Positions 49,516 to 58,103 of a stretch of 64,000 nucleotides of DNA are shown piece after piece. The translations under genes were made by a program, and so were the position numbers. The notes beneath the pieces were generated by a model. The model saw only the letters and a list, made by a program, of their open reading frames with translations, was not told the DNA's origin and searched no databases. The stretch spans positions 1 to 64,000 of the forward strand of contig DASVXU010000143.1 in the NCBI GenBank assembly GCA_036392515.1, given 5' to 3'. The stretch is from JABFXC01 sp036392515. Its GTDB lineage: Bacteria > Gemmatimonadota > Gemmatimonadetes > Gemmatimonadales > Gemmatimonadaceae. Numbering within the stretch: position 1 is the first letter of the stretch; every line of letters starts with the position of its first letter.

Positions 49516-49687
49516 GCGACGTGGGATTCGACGTGGGACGGGGGAGCAATGAGGGAGGCGGGGACGACGTGGGACGAGGGAGGTGGAACCGACGTGGGAT
49601 GACCGACCCGGAGTCCGACCTCCCATGTTCCACGTCGTCCCTCATCCCCAACTCGCTCCCCCGTCCCACGTCGAATCCCACGTCGGG
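49516..49687. repeat. Long intergenic palindrome, cgacgtgggac family, copy 2
   Basis: This copy shows ATTCGACGTGGGACGGGGGA, GGACGACGTGGGACGAGGG and their complements CCACGTCGTCCCTCATCC and CGTCCCACGTCGAATCCC. Its right end, TCGAATCCCACGTCGGGGT, is nearly identical to that of copy 1. It lies directly 3' of the tandem zinc-ribbon gene. Confidence 0.8.
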
Positions 49688-49688
49688 G

Positions 49689-50210
49689 TCAGAATGGTAG
49701 CTCGTCCTCGCGCTCGAAGTCGGGCGCTTCGTCGTCGGAAAAGTCGCGCTCGACGGGGGGCGGCGGGGGAGGCGCGGCGCTCGAGCGCTGCGCGGGCGCG
49801 GTGCCGTTGGCGCGTGGCGAGCCACCATTGCGCGCGGGAGCGGCGGAGCGCTTCTCTCCGTCGCGCGGCGGCCAGATGACGCCCTCGCAGCCGGGGCCGC
49901 CGGCGAAGCGGGGCTTGTTGCGGCACTTGAAGTCGGGGGCGCGCGGGTTCCGCTTGGAGGCGCGGTCGTCCCACATCTTGCCGCCGCAGATCGGGCAGGC
50001 GGGATCGTCCGGCGTTCCCCTGGGCGTCGCGACGGCGCGCGGAGCGTTAGGGTCGCGCGGGGGCCAGATCACTCCCTCGCACCCGGCGGTCTTGCACTTG
50101 AAGTCGGGCGCCTTCGGATTCTTCTTGTTCGCCCGGTTGTCCCACATCTCCCCGCCACACTTCGGGCACGCGGGCGCGTCACCGGTGGGCGTCTGCTGAG
50201 CTTCGGTCAT
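49689..50210 (-). CDS. Tandem zinc-ribbon protein with SSB-like acidic C-terminal tail
   Basis: A 173-residue cytosolic protein. Two repeats of one ribbon, CPKCGGEMWDNRANKKNP and CPICGGKMWDDRASKRNP, use Cys15/18/39/44 and Cys72/75/96/108, each ending in C.GVIWPPRD. A Pro/Ala-rich linker (about 120-153) leads to the tail RDFSDDEAPDFEREDELPF. That tail matches the conserved C-terminal peptide of single-stranded-DNA-binding protein (acidic run ending in a hydrophobic-Pro-Phe). The ribbons resemble those of topoisomerase I. The protein may therefore bind DNA and recruit SSB partners; this is inference. Confidence 0.8.
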   Translation of the reverse strand: MTEAQQTPTGDAPACPKCGGEMWDNRANKKNPKAPDFKCKTAGCEGVIWPPRDPNAPRAVATPRGTPDDPACPICGGKMWDDRASKRNPRAPDFKCRNKPRFAGGPGCEGVIWPPRDGEKRSAAPARNGGSPRANGTAPAQRSSAAPPPPPPVERDFSDDEAPDFEREDELPF

Positions 50211-50302
50211 GGGTGAAAAATAGCGCGGGAGCGGAGCGCGTGCTCAGCGATCCGCGGCGGGGCGGAGCGAAGTGATGCGGGAGCCGCGGGAGGCATAACC
50301 AC

Positions 50303-50476
50303 GCACGCGGATCGTCGCGGATCGGGCGGATCGACGCGGATCTGTTCCACCTGCTGCTCGGCGGCATGTAACAGGAGCCGTGGAGGGCGCGCCCGACGAG
50401 TCCATCTCGCCCGGGGTTCTCCAAGAACGAGGCAGTATCCGCGAAGCTCCGCGCCCATCCGCGCTGATCCGCATTC
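50303..50476. repeat. Intergenic inverted repeat, cgcggatcgtcgcggat family
   Basis: Units of CGCGGATCGTCGCGGATC and GGATCGACGCGGATCTG on the left match TATCCGCGAAGCTCCGCGC and ATCCGCGCTGATCCGCATT on the right, about 90 bases apart. The 293-base gap (50211-50503) between the zinc-ribbon and dehydrogenase genes holds no gene that I can support. Confidence 0.7.
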
Positions 50477-50503
50477 GGCAGCGAGAACCGAGATCGCCCG
50501 CCG

Positions 50504-51835
50504 TCACGGCGCCCCCGCCGCGCTCACTCGCCAGACGGTGTTCCCGACGTCGTCCGCCACGAGCAGCGCGCCGTGCGAGTCGATCGCCACCCCGACCGGA
50601 CGCCCCATCGACCTGCCGTCGCGGTCGAGGAAGGTGGTGAGGACGTCCACCGGCGGGCCAGCGGGACGGCCGTTCGCGAAGGGAACGAAGATCACGCGAT
50701 AGCCGCTCGGCGGGTTGCGGTTCCACGAGCCGTGCTGGCCCACGAACATCCCGGCGCCGAAGGGGAGCGCGCTCCCGCCGTCCGACCACGCGAGGCCGAG
50801 CGACGCCGTGTGCGGGCCGAGCGCGTAGTCGGGAACGATGGCGGCGGCGACGAGGTCGGGGCGCTGCTTCTTCACGCGCGTGTCGACGTGCCGGCCGTAG
50901 TAGCTGTATGGCCAGCCGTAGAAGCCACCCTCGCGGAGCGCGGTCATGTAGTCGGGGACGAGGTCGCCCCCGAGCTCGTCGCGCTCGTTGACGGCGACCC
51001 AGAGCGCGTGCGTCGTCGGCTCCCACGCCATGCCGACCGGGTTGCGGAGACCGCCCGCGAAGACGCGGTGCGCTCCCGTCGCCACATCCACCTCCCAGAC
51101 CGCCGCGCGTCCTTCCTCGGCGGCGATCCCGTTCTCGGCGACGTTGCTGTTCGATCCGACGCCGACGTAAAGCTTCCTGCCGTCGGCTGACGCGATGAGG
51201 CTCTTCGTCCAATGGTGGTTGATCGGTCCACCGGGGAGCTCCGTGAGCCTTACGCCGGGAGTGGCGATGCGCGTCGAGCCGCGCACGTACGGAAAGCGGA
51301 CGATGGCGTCGGCGTTCGCGACGTAGAGCGTGTCGCCGACGAGCGCCATGCCGAACGGCGAGCTCAGTCCCTCGAGGAACGCGGTGCTGAGCTCCGCGAC
51401 TCCGTCGCCATCCGCGTCGCGAAGGAGGGTGATGCGGTTCGCGCTCGGTACCGCGCCGCCGGCCTTCTTCTGGTAGTGCCTGAAGAACCATCCCTTGATC
51501 CCGCGTCCGTCCTTCGGGCGGACGGGCGCGTTCGTCTCGGCGACGAGGACGTCGCCATCGGGGAGGACGTAGAGCCAGCGTGGGTGGTCGAGCCCGCGCG
51601 CGAAGGCGACGACGCGCGTGCCACTCGCGGCGACGGGGGTGACGCCGGCGGGCCAACCTTTCGCCGTCGCGACGTGCACGGTGGGAATGAGCGCGTGCCG
51701 CGGAGGCGGCAGCTCGGGAGACGGTCCGGTCCCGGCCGAGACGGGGAGCGTCGCGCGGCCGCCGCATGCGGCGAGGAGCGCGAGCGTGGCGAGCGACAGG
51801 CAGCGCGGGGTGAGCGTGTGGCGCGAGGGTCTCAT
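50504..51835 (-). CDS. Sorbosone/PQQ-type sugar dehydrogenase lipoprotein
   Basis: A 443-residue secreted lipoprotein (lipobox LLAAC) with a six-bladed propeller. GLDHPRWLYVLPDGDVLVAET, GLSSPFGMALVGDTLYVAN, LYVGVGSNSNVAENG, GLRNPVGMAWEP and FYGWPYSYYGRHVD are typical blades of the L-sorbosone dehydrogenase / soluble PQQ-glucose dehydrogenase group; the first is quoted only to its core. PQQ binding is not proven. The ATG at 51835 is preferred; a GTG nine bases upstream is possible. Confidence 0.85.
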   Translation of the reverse strand: MRPSRHTLTPRCLSLATLALLAACGGRATLPVSAGTGPSPELPPPRHALIPTVHVATAKGWPAGVTPVAASGTRVVAFARGLDHPRWLYVLPDGDVLVAETNAPVRPKDGRGIKGWFFRHYQKKAGGAVPSANRITLLRDADGDGVAELSTAFLEGLSSPFGMALVGDTLYVANADAIVRFPYVRGSTRIATPGVRLTELPGGPINHHWTKSLIASADGRKLYVGVGSNSNVAENGIAAEEGRAAVWEVDVATGAHRVFAGGLRNPVGMAWEPTTHALWVAVNERDELGGDLVPDYMTALREGGFYGWPYSYYGRHVDTRVKKQRPDLVAAAIVPDYALGPHTASLGLAWSDGGSALPFGAGMFVGQHGSWNRNPPSGYRVIFVPFANGRPAGPPVDVLTTFLDRDGRSMGRPVGVAIDSHGALLVADDVGNTVWRVSAAGAP

Positions 51836-51911
51836 GCCGCTCACGATGCAAGAACCGCCGCGTTCGCATCGTTAGGCGGGCGTCGGTCGAGCGAGTGGTG
51901 GAGCGAAAAGA

Positions 51912-51939
51912 CGAAGGCCGCCGTTCCCGGCGGCCTTCG
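51912..51939 (-). terminator. Intrinsic terminator of the 51961-52386 gene
   Basis: CGAAGGCCGCCG pairs perfectly with CGGCGGCCTTCG around a four-base loop. Read on the minus strand it is followed by GTCTTTTCGC, giving a short U run. It lies 21 bases downstream of the gene stop. Confidence 0.85.
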
Positions 51940-51960
51940 AGCCATGCGCGACGAGCGCGC

Positions 51961-52386
51961 TTACTTCCCGCAGGTCGAGCGGATGCGGTCGGCCTCGCGC
52001 GGCTCGTAGATCGCGAGCGCGGTCGCGTGGGCGGTCGCCGACTTGGCGCCGATCGCCTCGCCGAGGACCTTCACGCCGGTCTTGTCCTGATCGACCGGGT
52101 TCACGATCACCGCGCTGGCGCCGACCTTCGCCGCGCCGTCGCGGATCTCTTCCTGGAGCTTGTTGTCGCTCGTGTAGACCGAGTTGCCCGTCGCCTCGAT
52201 CCAGGCGACCTCGTAGTAGTCGGAGGGAACGTCGGCGCGCCCGTTGTAGGTGACGATCGCGTTCTCGCAGGTGGGCGCGAAGCTCAGGCGCGGGCTGACG
52301 TCGGTCGTCTTCTTCTTGACGCCGCAGGCCGCGGTCGCCGCGAGCGCCAGCGCGAGCGAAAGGCTCGTCAGGGTCTTCGTGTGCAT
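51961..52386 (-). CDS. Small lipoprotein of unknown function
   Basis: A 141-residue lipoprotein (MHTKTLTSLSLALALAAT, lipobox AATAAC). The mature domain starts SPRLSFAPTCENAIVTYN and has an alpha/beta pattern (DYYEVAWIEATGN, LQEEIRDGAAKVGASAVIVN) ending READRIRSTCGK, with two cysteines that could pair. The LRDGAAKVGASAVIVN-type segment resembles envelope-stress lipoproteins of the YajI/DUF4156 kind. GGAG precedes the ATG, and a good terminator follows. The role is unknown. Confidence 0.72.
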   Translation of the reverse strand: MHTKTLTSLSLALALAATAACGVKKKTTDVSPRLSFAPTCENAIVTYNGRADVPSDYYEVAWIEATGNSVYTSDNKLQEEIRDGAAKVGASAVIVNPVDQDKTGVKVLGEAIGAKSATAHATALAIYEPREADRIRSTCGK

Positions 52387-52498
52387 GATATGGCTCCGTT
52401 CGTCTGGTTGGGCTCTGCTCGGTGCGAGAGCGAACGGAGCATTTGCAAGGCTGGGGCCTGACGAGCGAGTTCGGCCGCGCCGAACCCTGTGGTGTTCA

Positions 52499-53569
52499 TC
52501 ACACGGCGGCAGCGGGAGCCGAGGTCGGTCCCGCCGCGTGCGCGCCGCAGGTCGGGCAGAAGTGGAAGAACGCATTCTTGCGCGCGCCGCACGAGCCGCA
52601 GGCGTCGTACAGGCTCATCCCGCAGTGCACACAGAAGTTGACCGGCTTGCCCCCTTCACCCGTCGCGATCGCGCGCTCGCAGCCGGGGCAGACGCCGTTC
52701 GCCACGCGCTGCAGCGCGGTCTCGTAGCCGATGGCGCGGCGGCGCTCGTCCTCGGTCTGCTCGGCGACCAGCGCGCGCTGCGCGAGGTAGCGCCGCATCG
52801 CGCGGATCGCGTAGACGCCGGCGATCGCGCTGGCGATGACGCCGACGCCGTAGCGCACGTAGCCGCCGTAGCTCGGCAGGTATGGCACCAGCTCGACAAA
52901 GAAGGCGAAGAGCGCGAAGAGCACGAAGCCGCGCGCCAGCGGCCAGTACTCGCTGCGCCGCTTCCGCGCGACGAGCCACCCGGCGAGGACGAGCAGCGGA
53001 AGGGTCAGCGCGAGACGGATGCCGAAGACGCGCAGCTCCTGGCGGAAGCGCGCGCGATCGTAGCGTCCCTGCGCCGCGCGCTGGAGATCGTAGTCCACCC
53101 GCTCGCGTGCCGTCGATGCCTGCGTGATGCGCAGGAGCTCGGCGTCGAGGCTGTCCACATCCGCCTGCGCCGCGCGCTGCCCAGCCTGCAGCCCGTCGAG
53201 CTCGCGCGTGCGGCCGATGACCTCGGGGTCCTGTCGCGGGTCCGTCGTCGCGCGCCGCGTGGCGATCCAGTTCTGGAAGCTCTGCCGCGCCGAGTTGTAC
53301 GCGTTGGACGCCGCCGTCAGGCGAAGCTGGGCGCGCTCGCGCTCGGCGTCTCGCGCTTCGCGCGCATCGTTCAGGGAGTCGCGGACGACGCGCGAGCGCT
53401 CGAGCTGCGCGGGATCGATGAACTGGTCGATCGAGAGTTGCTGGTCCACGCCCGGCAGGTCGCCGACGATCTTGCCGCCCAGCCCGATGAGGAAGCCCGC
53501 GAAGACGATGGACACGACCCAGAGCGCGACCTTGAACAGGCGCTCGGGAACGCGAAGAGTCTTGAACAT
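52499..53569 (-). CDS. Membrane protein with coiled coil and C-terminal zinc ribbons
   Basis: A 356-residue protein. One helix near the N terminus (about 14-32), then a long helical, charged region (50-180; ERAQLRLTAASNAYNSARQ and similar) with coiled-coil character, then three or four helices (about 188-270), and a cytosolic end with two CxxC zinc ribbons (NGVCPGCERAI, FCVHCGMSL, GSCGARK, FCPTCGAH). I know no named family; similar proteins are annotated as zinc-ribbon membrane proteins. The ribbons probably face the cytosol. The function is unknown. Confidence 0.75.
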   Translation of the reverse strand: MFKTLRVPERLFKVALWVVSIVFAGFLIGLGGKIVGDLPGVDQQLSIDQFIDPAQLERSRVVRDSLNDAREARDAERERAQLRLTAASNAYNSARQSFQNWIATRRATTDPRQDPEVIGRTRELDGLQAGQRAAQADVDSLDAELLRITQASTARERVDYDLQRAAQGRYDRARFRQELRVFGIRLALTLPLLVLAGWLVARKRRSEYWPLARGFVLFALFAFFVELVPYLPSYGGYVRYGVGVIASAIAGVYAIRAMRRYLAQRALVAEQTEDERRRAIGYETALQRVANGVCPGCERAIATGEGGKPVNFCVHCGMSLYDACGSCGARKNAFFHFCPTCGAHAAGPTSAPAAAV

Positions 53570-53699
53570 GTGGTCTCGGTCGAGGTATCGCGCGAACGGG
53601 GCGGTCTGCCCCCCGTTACGACTGCCGAGCCACCGCGGGCGTTACGACCCCCGAGGCTCGACGCGATGGGCGCGCCGCGCCGTGTTCAGCGTGCGAGGC

Positions 53700-54740
53700 T
53701 CACTGGACCAGGACCGCGGGCGGGACGAGCACGCGGCCGATCGTCCCCTGGTCGGTGCCGAACCAGATCTGGCGCGTGGCCCGGTCGAAGGTCATATGGC
53801 GGATGGTGTTCGCGCCGGGGCGTCCGACGGGGATGGTGGCGATGAACTTCCGCGTCTTCGTGTCGAAGGCGACGAGGCTCGCCGGGACGTTCTCGTAGCC
53901 GCCCTGCGCGACCCAGACGACGTCGCGGTCGTCGGCGGTCATGGCGTACGGCATCGACGCCGCGCCGTTAGGCAGCGCCCACTCCTCCATCTTCCCCGTG
54001 CGCGGGTCGAGGTGGCCGAGGTAGCCGCGCGTGTAGTCGCCCCACCAGAGCTGGTCGTCGCTCGTGATCGCGATGCGGCGCGGGTGGGCCTTTCCGTCGG
54101 GGAGCGTGAACGTCTTCAGCTCGAGGCTCTTCGGGTCGATGGTGCCGAGCTTGTTGGTGCCGAAGAGGTCGAACCAGGGGCGTCCCTTCGAGTCGAGCAC
54201 GATGCCGTAGGGGCGCGTGCTCTCTCCCGTCTTCCAGAGGCGGAACTGCCCCGTCGCCGGATCGAAGCGGCCGACCGCGCCGGCGTTCTGTGCGGTGAAC
54301 CAGGCGACGCCGCTCCGCGGGTCGAAGGTCATGGTGTGCGGATCGCGGACGGAGGAGTCCGGGATCATGAAGGTCGTGAGCTTCCCGGTCGCCGGGTCGA
54401 GGCGGACGATGCGCCCGTTTCGATTCCCGGTGAACCAGACCTGCCCCTTCTCGACGACGAGGTTGTGCGGGTACGTGCCGGCGTCGATCTCGTAGCGGCG
54501 GAACTCGCCGGACTTCGTGTCGAGCGCGCCGATGTAGTTCCCCTCCTGGCCGACGAACCAGACGTTGCCCCTCGTGTCGGCGAAGGGATCGCGCGGGCGG
54601 GTGCGGGCGCCCCACGGCACCGTCCACTCCTTCAGCTCCGGGGCCGCGCCGTCGGAGCGCGCGGTCCCCTGGGCGGAGAGCGATGCGGCGAGGGTGGCGC
54701 TCACGGCGGCGGTCGCGAACAGGGTCACGATGCGCATCAT
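53700..54740 (-). CDS. Vgb-like (streptogramin lyase family) beta-propeller
   Basis: A 346-residue secreted seven-bladed propeller. After a signal peptide (SLSA-Q), blades repeat the motif NVWFVGQEGNYIGALD, QVWFTGNRNGRIVRLDP, VAWFTAQNAGAVGRFDP, PWFDLFGTNKLGTIDP and QLWWGDYTRGYLGHLDP. Virginiamycin B lyase shares this fold, but the catalytic residues cannot be checked here, and most relatives have unknown function. GGAGG before the first of two ATGs sets the start. Confidence 0.82.
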   Translation of the reverse strand: MMRIVTLFATAAVSATLAASLSAQGTARSDGAAPELKEWTVPWGARTRPRDPFADTRGNVWFVGQEGNYIGALDTKSGEFRRYEIDAGTYPHNLVVEKGQVWFTGNRNGRIVRLDPATGKLTTFMIPDSSVRDPHTMTFDPRSGVAWFTAQNAGAVGRFDPATGQFRLWKTGESTRPYGIVLDSKGRPWFDLFGTNKLGTIDPKSLELKTFTLPDGKAHPRRIAITSDDQLWWGDYTRGYLGHLDPRTGKMEEWALPNGAASMPYAMTADDRDVVWVAQGGYENVPASLVAFDTKTRKFIATIPVGRPGANTIRHMTFDRATRQIWFGTDQGTIGRVLVPPAVLVQ

Positions 54741-54765
54741 CGACCTCCGACGTCGTTGCAGCGAT

Positions 54766-55647
54766 TCAGGGAAGACGCTTGCCGCGGGAGACGAGTCCAC
54801 CGTCCTCGAACTCGACCTCGAAGCCGGTCGCGCGGCCATCGGCGCCGTTGAAGGTGACGATGATGCCCGGATCCTTCCAGAGCTGCCCGTCGTCGAGCTT
54901 GCGCGCGCGAACGAACTGGTCCTCGCCGGCCGGCACCATGACGAAGTCGCGGCGCAGCTCGACGGGACCGGCGACGTCCCGCCAGTGCAGCGTGTCGCCG
55001 ACCTCGGCGAGCTCGATGCGCAGGTGGCGGCCGGTCGCGCCCGGGAGGAGGATCTCGACGTCGTAGCTGCCGAGGTACCGTGCGTGCTCGGCGTGGCTGC
55101 CTAACGCGCCGAGGGGCGGGGGGTTGACGCCGATGTGGAGCGGGACGACGACCGATGCCCAGCGGAAGCGCAGCGTGGTCGTCCCCGTCGCGATCTCCGG
55201 GAAGTCCCACGTCATGACTTCGGTGTGCGCGCCGGTGTCGGGACGCACGGTGACGCGGAGCTGCTCGTCGGTGGAGTCCGGACGGTCCAGGTGGAAGCGG
55301 CGCGCCTTTCGATGGAACGACAGCGTCCACGAGTCCGGGTTCGGCACGGCCCAGACGGAGTATTTCCCCTTCGGCAGCGGCTTGCCCTCGAGGCGGACGT
55401 CGTGATCGACGTCGAGGGTGGTGGCCCAGTCCGCCCCGGGTGTCCAGAGCTGTCCCCACTTCACGAGATCGCCGAAGACGTTGCGGCGGCCGCGCTCGAC
55501 GGGTCGCGAGTACTCGACGGTGATGCGCGTGCCGCTGACCGTCTGCGCGATCGCCGCCGGCTCGCTCAGCTTCTGCGCGGCGGCATGGGATGCCAGCGTC
55601 GTCAGGCCCGACGCCAGCAGCGCGGCGACGATGACGGGCGCGCGCAT
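54766..55647 (-). CDS. DUF2911 domain protein
   Basis: A 293-residue secreted protein with signal peptide (HAAA-Q). The DUF2911 domain covers about 30-180: ITVEYSRPVERGRRNVFGD, VKWGQLWTPGADWATTL, PLPKGKYSVWAVP and WTLSFHRKA are its hallmarks. A second beta domain (about 190-293) ends GFEVEFEDGGLVSRGKRLP. DUF2911 proteins are common in Bacteroidetes and Gemmatimonadota and have no known activity. It starts one base after the stop of the PCYCGC-type gene, so both share a message. Confidence 0.88.
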   Translation of the reverse strand: MRAPVIVAALLASGLTTLASHAAAQKLSEPAAIAQTVSGTRITVEYSRPVERGRRNVFGDLVKWGQLWTPGADWATTLDVDHDVRLEGKPLPKGKYSVWAVPNPDSWTLSFHRKARRFHLDRPDSTDEQLRVTVRPDTGAHTEVMTWDFPEIATGTTTLRFRWASVVVPLHIGVNPPPLGALGSHAEHARYLGSYDVEILLPGATGRHLRIELAEVGDTLHWRDVAGPVELRRDFVMVPAGEDQFVRARKLDDGQLWKDPGIIVTFNGADGRATGFEVEFEDGGLVSRGKRLP

Positions 55648-55648
55648 C

Positions 55649-56107
55649 TCAGTCGTAGCGCGCGTCGATCGCGGCGCGGATCTGGTCGAGGGTGCGCCCG
55701 CGCTGATGGAGCTTGTACGCGAGCCGCGCCTGTCCCTGGCAGATGTGACAGAGCATGGCCATCGCGTCGTCGCCCTCGTAGCAGGTGAGGAGCGAGCGCA
55801 TGTCGGGATCCTCGGCGCAGCCGCAGTGGCAGCGGATGCCGTCGAGGATCTGGGGGATGTGGCGTGCCTCGTCGAAGGCGGCGAGGGCGTTGTCGCCGTG
55901 CTCGCGGACCTTCTCCGCGGGGGGGATGCGTGAGGCGTCGATGCCGGGGCGGGGATCGGGGTGCTTGCCGGCGGGCGCCGTCGCGGCATGCGCGAGCCGT
56001 GAAGGCGCGACGAAGTCGCCGAGCGCGAGCGCGAGCCCCGTCGCGGCGCAGGCTCTCGCGATGGTTGCGAGCAGGGCGCGACGGGTGAGAGGCGAGGGCG
56101 TGGACAT
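55649..56107 (-). CDS. Tat-exported PCYCGC-type cysteine-rich protein
   Basis: A 152-residue protein with a twin-arginine signal (TRRALLATIARACAATG). The mature C terminus has CHCGCAEDPDMRSLLTC and MLCHICQGQARLA followed by KLHQRGRTLDQIRAAID and a final RYD. This order (CxCGC, C, CxxC, then I..ID..Y) is that of the PCYCGC-motif protein family. Six clustered cysteines suggest a metal or iron-sulfur site loaded before export by Tat. GGAG precedes the ATG. The function is unknown. Confidence 0.75.
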   Translation of the reverse strand: MSTPSPLTRRALLATIARACAATGLALALGDFVAPSRLAHAATAPAGKHPDPRPGIDASRIPPAEKVREHGDNALAAFDEARHIPQILDGIRCHCGCAEDPDMRSLLTCYEGDDAMAMLCHICQGQARLAYKLHQRGRTLDQIRAAIDARYD

Positions 56108-56320
56108 CGGGGCTCCGAGTGGTCCGACGGGGCTAACGTAGGGTCGAGCGAGGCACGGGGCAAGCGGACTGGCGCACGGCCGGAATCGGCGCGAGCATAG
56201 GCACGGCGAGCACACCGCCGGCGCTGGACGTCCCCGGCTCGCGGCGCCGGGGCGGCCGGCGCGCCGATGAAGCTCCAGCGTCGCGTCGAGGCGCACTCAC
56301 CGCGAAGTCGAGCGAGGCCG

Positions 56321-57142
56321 ATGAACAAGGGAATTCGTGCAAGAGTACCGGCGATCGCGGCAGCCGCGTCGCTCGTGATCGCGTGCAACCAGGCCGACAT
56401 GATGCGCCGATTCACTCCCGCCGACGCCGACGCGAGGGCTCGCGGCTACCTCGCGCTGCTCGGGCGTGGTCAGGTGGACTCGGCGATGGTACGACTGGTG
56501 CCGCAGCTGGCGACGCCGGAGACGCAGGTCCAGCTCGCGCGCGTCTCCGCCATGCTCGGCTCGGACCCCATCGATACGTCATGGGTCGTCGGCGCGCAGG
56601 TCAACAAGTTCAACGGCACGCGACACACGAATCTCACCTATGAGATGCACTCGCGATCGGGGTGGGTGCTGGCCAACGTCGCCATGGTGGACTCGGGAAG
56701 CACCTGGCTGGTCGAAGGCGCGGGTGCGCGGCCGCTCGAGCGCCCGCTCGAGGAAATCAACCGATTCGCGCTCCACGGCAAGCCGCCGCTGAACTACCTC
56801 TGGCTTCTCCTGACTGTGCTCTCCGCAGCGCTGGCGTTAGGCACTGCGATCTTCCTTGCCACACGGCGAGGCATGCCGGGCCGGTGGTGGTGGGCCCTGC
56901 TGTCGCTCTTCGGAATCGGCGCCTTCAGCCTGAACTGGACCACCGGAGCGATGGGAGTCAACATCATGACTGTTCAGCTGGGCGGCTTCGGCGTCTTCAA
57001 GGCGGGACCCGCCGCGCCCTGGATCGTCGCATTCGCCCTCCCGGTAGGGGCCGTCCTCGCGATCACGCGCTACCGGGCCTGGAAGGCACGCCCATCGGTC
57101 GCCCCCGCGCGCGAAGACGAGCCGGCCGCGGGCGCAGCGTGA
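56321..57142 (+). CDS. Lipoprotein with C-terminal membrane helices, unknown function
   Basis: A 273-residue protein starting MNKGIRARVPAIAAAASLV with a lipobox at VIAC. Residues 25-150 form an alpha/beta domain resembling a small NTF2-like fold (LALLGRGQVDSAMVRLVPQL). The C-terminal part has three hydrophobic helices (about 165-190, 197-215 and 232-255). No family is recognised. An in-frame ATG 54 bases upstream is less likely because it precedes the signal. Confidence 0.6.
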   Translation: MNKGIRARVPAIAAAASLVIACNQADMMRRFTPADADARARGYLALLGRGQVDSAMVRLVPQLATPETQVQLARVSAMLGSDPIDTSWVVGAQVNKFNGTRHTNLTYEMHSRSGWVLANVAMVDSGSTWLVEGAGARPLERPLEEINRFALHGKPPLNYLWLLLTVLSAALALGTAIFLATRRGMPGRWWWALLSLFGIGAFSLNWTTGAMGVNIMTVQLGGFGVFKAGPAAPWIVAFALPVGAVLAITRYRAWKARPSVAPAREDEPAAGAA

Positions 57143-57200
57143 GGAGCCGGTGCGGGCGCTCGCAGCGCGTGACGATCCTTTCGAAACCATCAGAGAATCC

Positions 57201-58103
57201 ATGACCAGACTCCTCCGTCCGCTGGCCGCGTTGCTCTTCGCCGCGACACTCGTCGCCCCGCGCGTCGCCGGCGCGCAGGCCGGCGCCGCCCCCGAGGTCC
57301 TCCTCCGCCTCGACGACGTCGGGATGAACCACTCGGTGAACATGGCGATCGAGAAGGTGGCGGCGACGAAGATGCCCTTCTCGGTCTCCGTGCTCTTCGC
57401 CTGCCCCTGGTATCAGGAGGCGGTCGAGATCCTGAAGAAGAACCCGCAGATCGCGGTCGGCGTGCACCTCGCGCTCAACTCGGAGTGGCGCGGGTACCGC
57501 TGGGGGCCGGTGCTCGGAAAGGGCGGCGTCCCCTCGCTCGTGGACAGCGCCGGCTACTTCCGCTCCTCGGGGGAAGGATTTCTCGCCAGCGCGTACGACC
57601 TCGGCGAGGTGGAGCGAGAACTGAGCGCGCAGGTCGAGCGCGCGCTCGCGTCGGGGCTGAAGATCAGCTACGTGGACGCGCACATGGGCACCGCGCTCGC
57701 CACGCCGCAGCTCCGCGAGGTGACGGAGCGCGTGGCGCGGAAGTACGGGCTCGGCATCTCGACGTACTTCGGCGAATCGTACTTCACCCTGTGGGGGGAG
57801 CCGGTGCAGCGGAAGAAGGCGGTGCTGCTCGCGCACCTCGCGCAGGCGAAGCGCGACGCCGTCAACCTCATCGAGGTGCACGTCGCCGAGCGGACGCCGG
57901 AGATGGAGGCGATCTTCGACATGAACGCGCCGGAGCAGAACGCGCCGGACGCGGGGGTCGTCGCGCACCGGAAGGCGGAGCTCGAGACGATGCTGTCGCC
58001 GGAGCTGGCGGAGTTGGTGCGAACCGGAAAGGTCCGACTCGTCACGTATCAGACGATGATGTCGCGCCTCGGGCCGGCGGGGTTGAAGCGTCCGGTGCAG
58101 TGA
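57201..58103 (+). CDS. ChbG/YdjC-family carbohydrate deacetylase
   Basis: A 300-residue secreted enzyme with signal peptide (VAGA-Q). The YdjC fold is shown by LLRLDDVGMNHSVNMAIE (the DDxG metal aspartates), FSVSVLFACPWYQEAVEIL, VGVHLALNSEW and YVDAHMGTAL (the HxH-type metal site), and NLIEVHVAERTPEM. Members deacetylate chitooligosaccharides or cellobiose-type sugars. The next gene, a GH29 fucosidase, overlaps its stop by GTGA, so the two act on the same glycan. Confidence 0.88.
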   Translation: MTRLLRPLAALLFAATLVAPRVAGAQAGAAPEVLLRLDDVGMNHSVNMAIEKVAATKMPFSVSVLFACPWYQEAVEILKKNPQIAVGVHLALNSEWRGYRWGPVLGKGGVPSLVDSAGYFRSSGEGFLASAYDLGEVERELSAQVERALASGLKISYVDAHMGTALATPQLREVTERVARKYGLGISTYFGESYFTLWGEPVQRKKAVLLAHLAQAKRDAVNLIEVHVAERTPEMEAIFDMNAPEQNAPDAGVVAHRKAELETMLSPELAELVRTGKVRLVTYQTMMSRLGPAGLKRPVQ

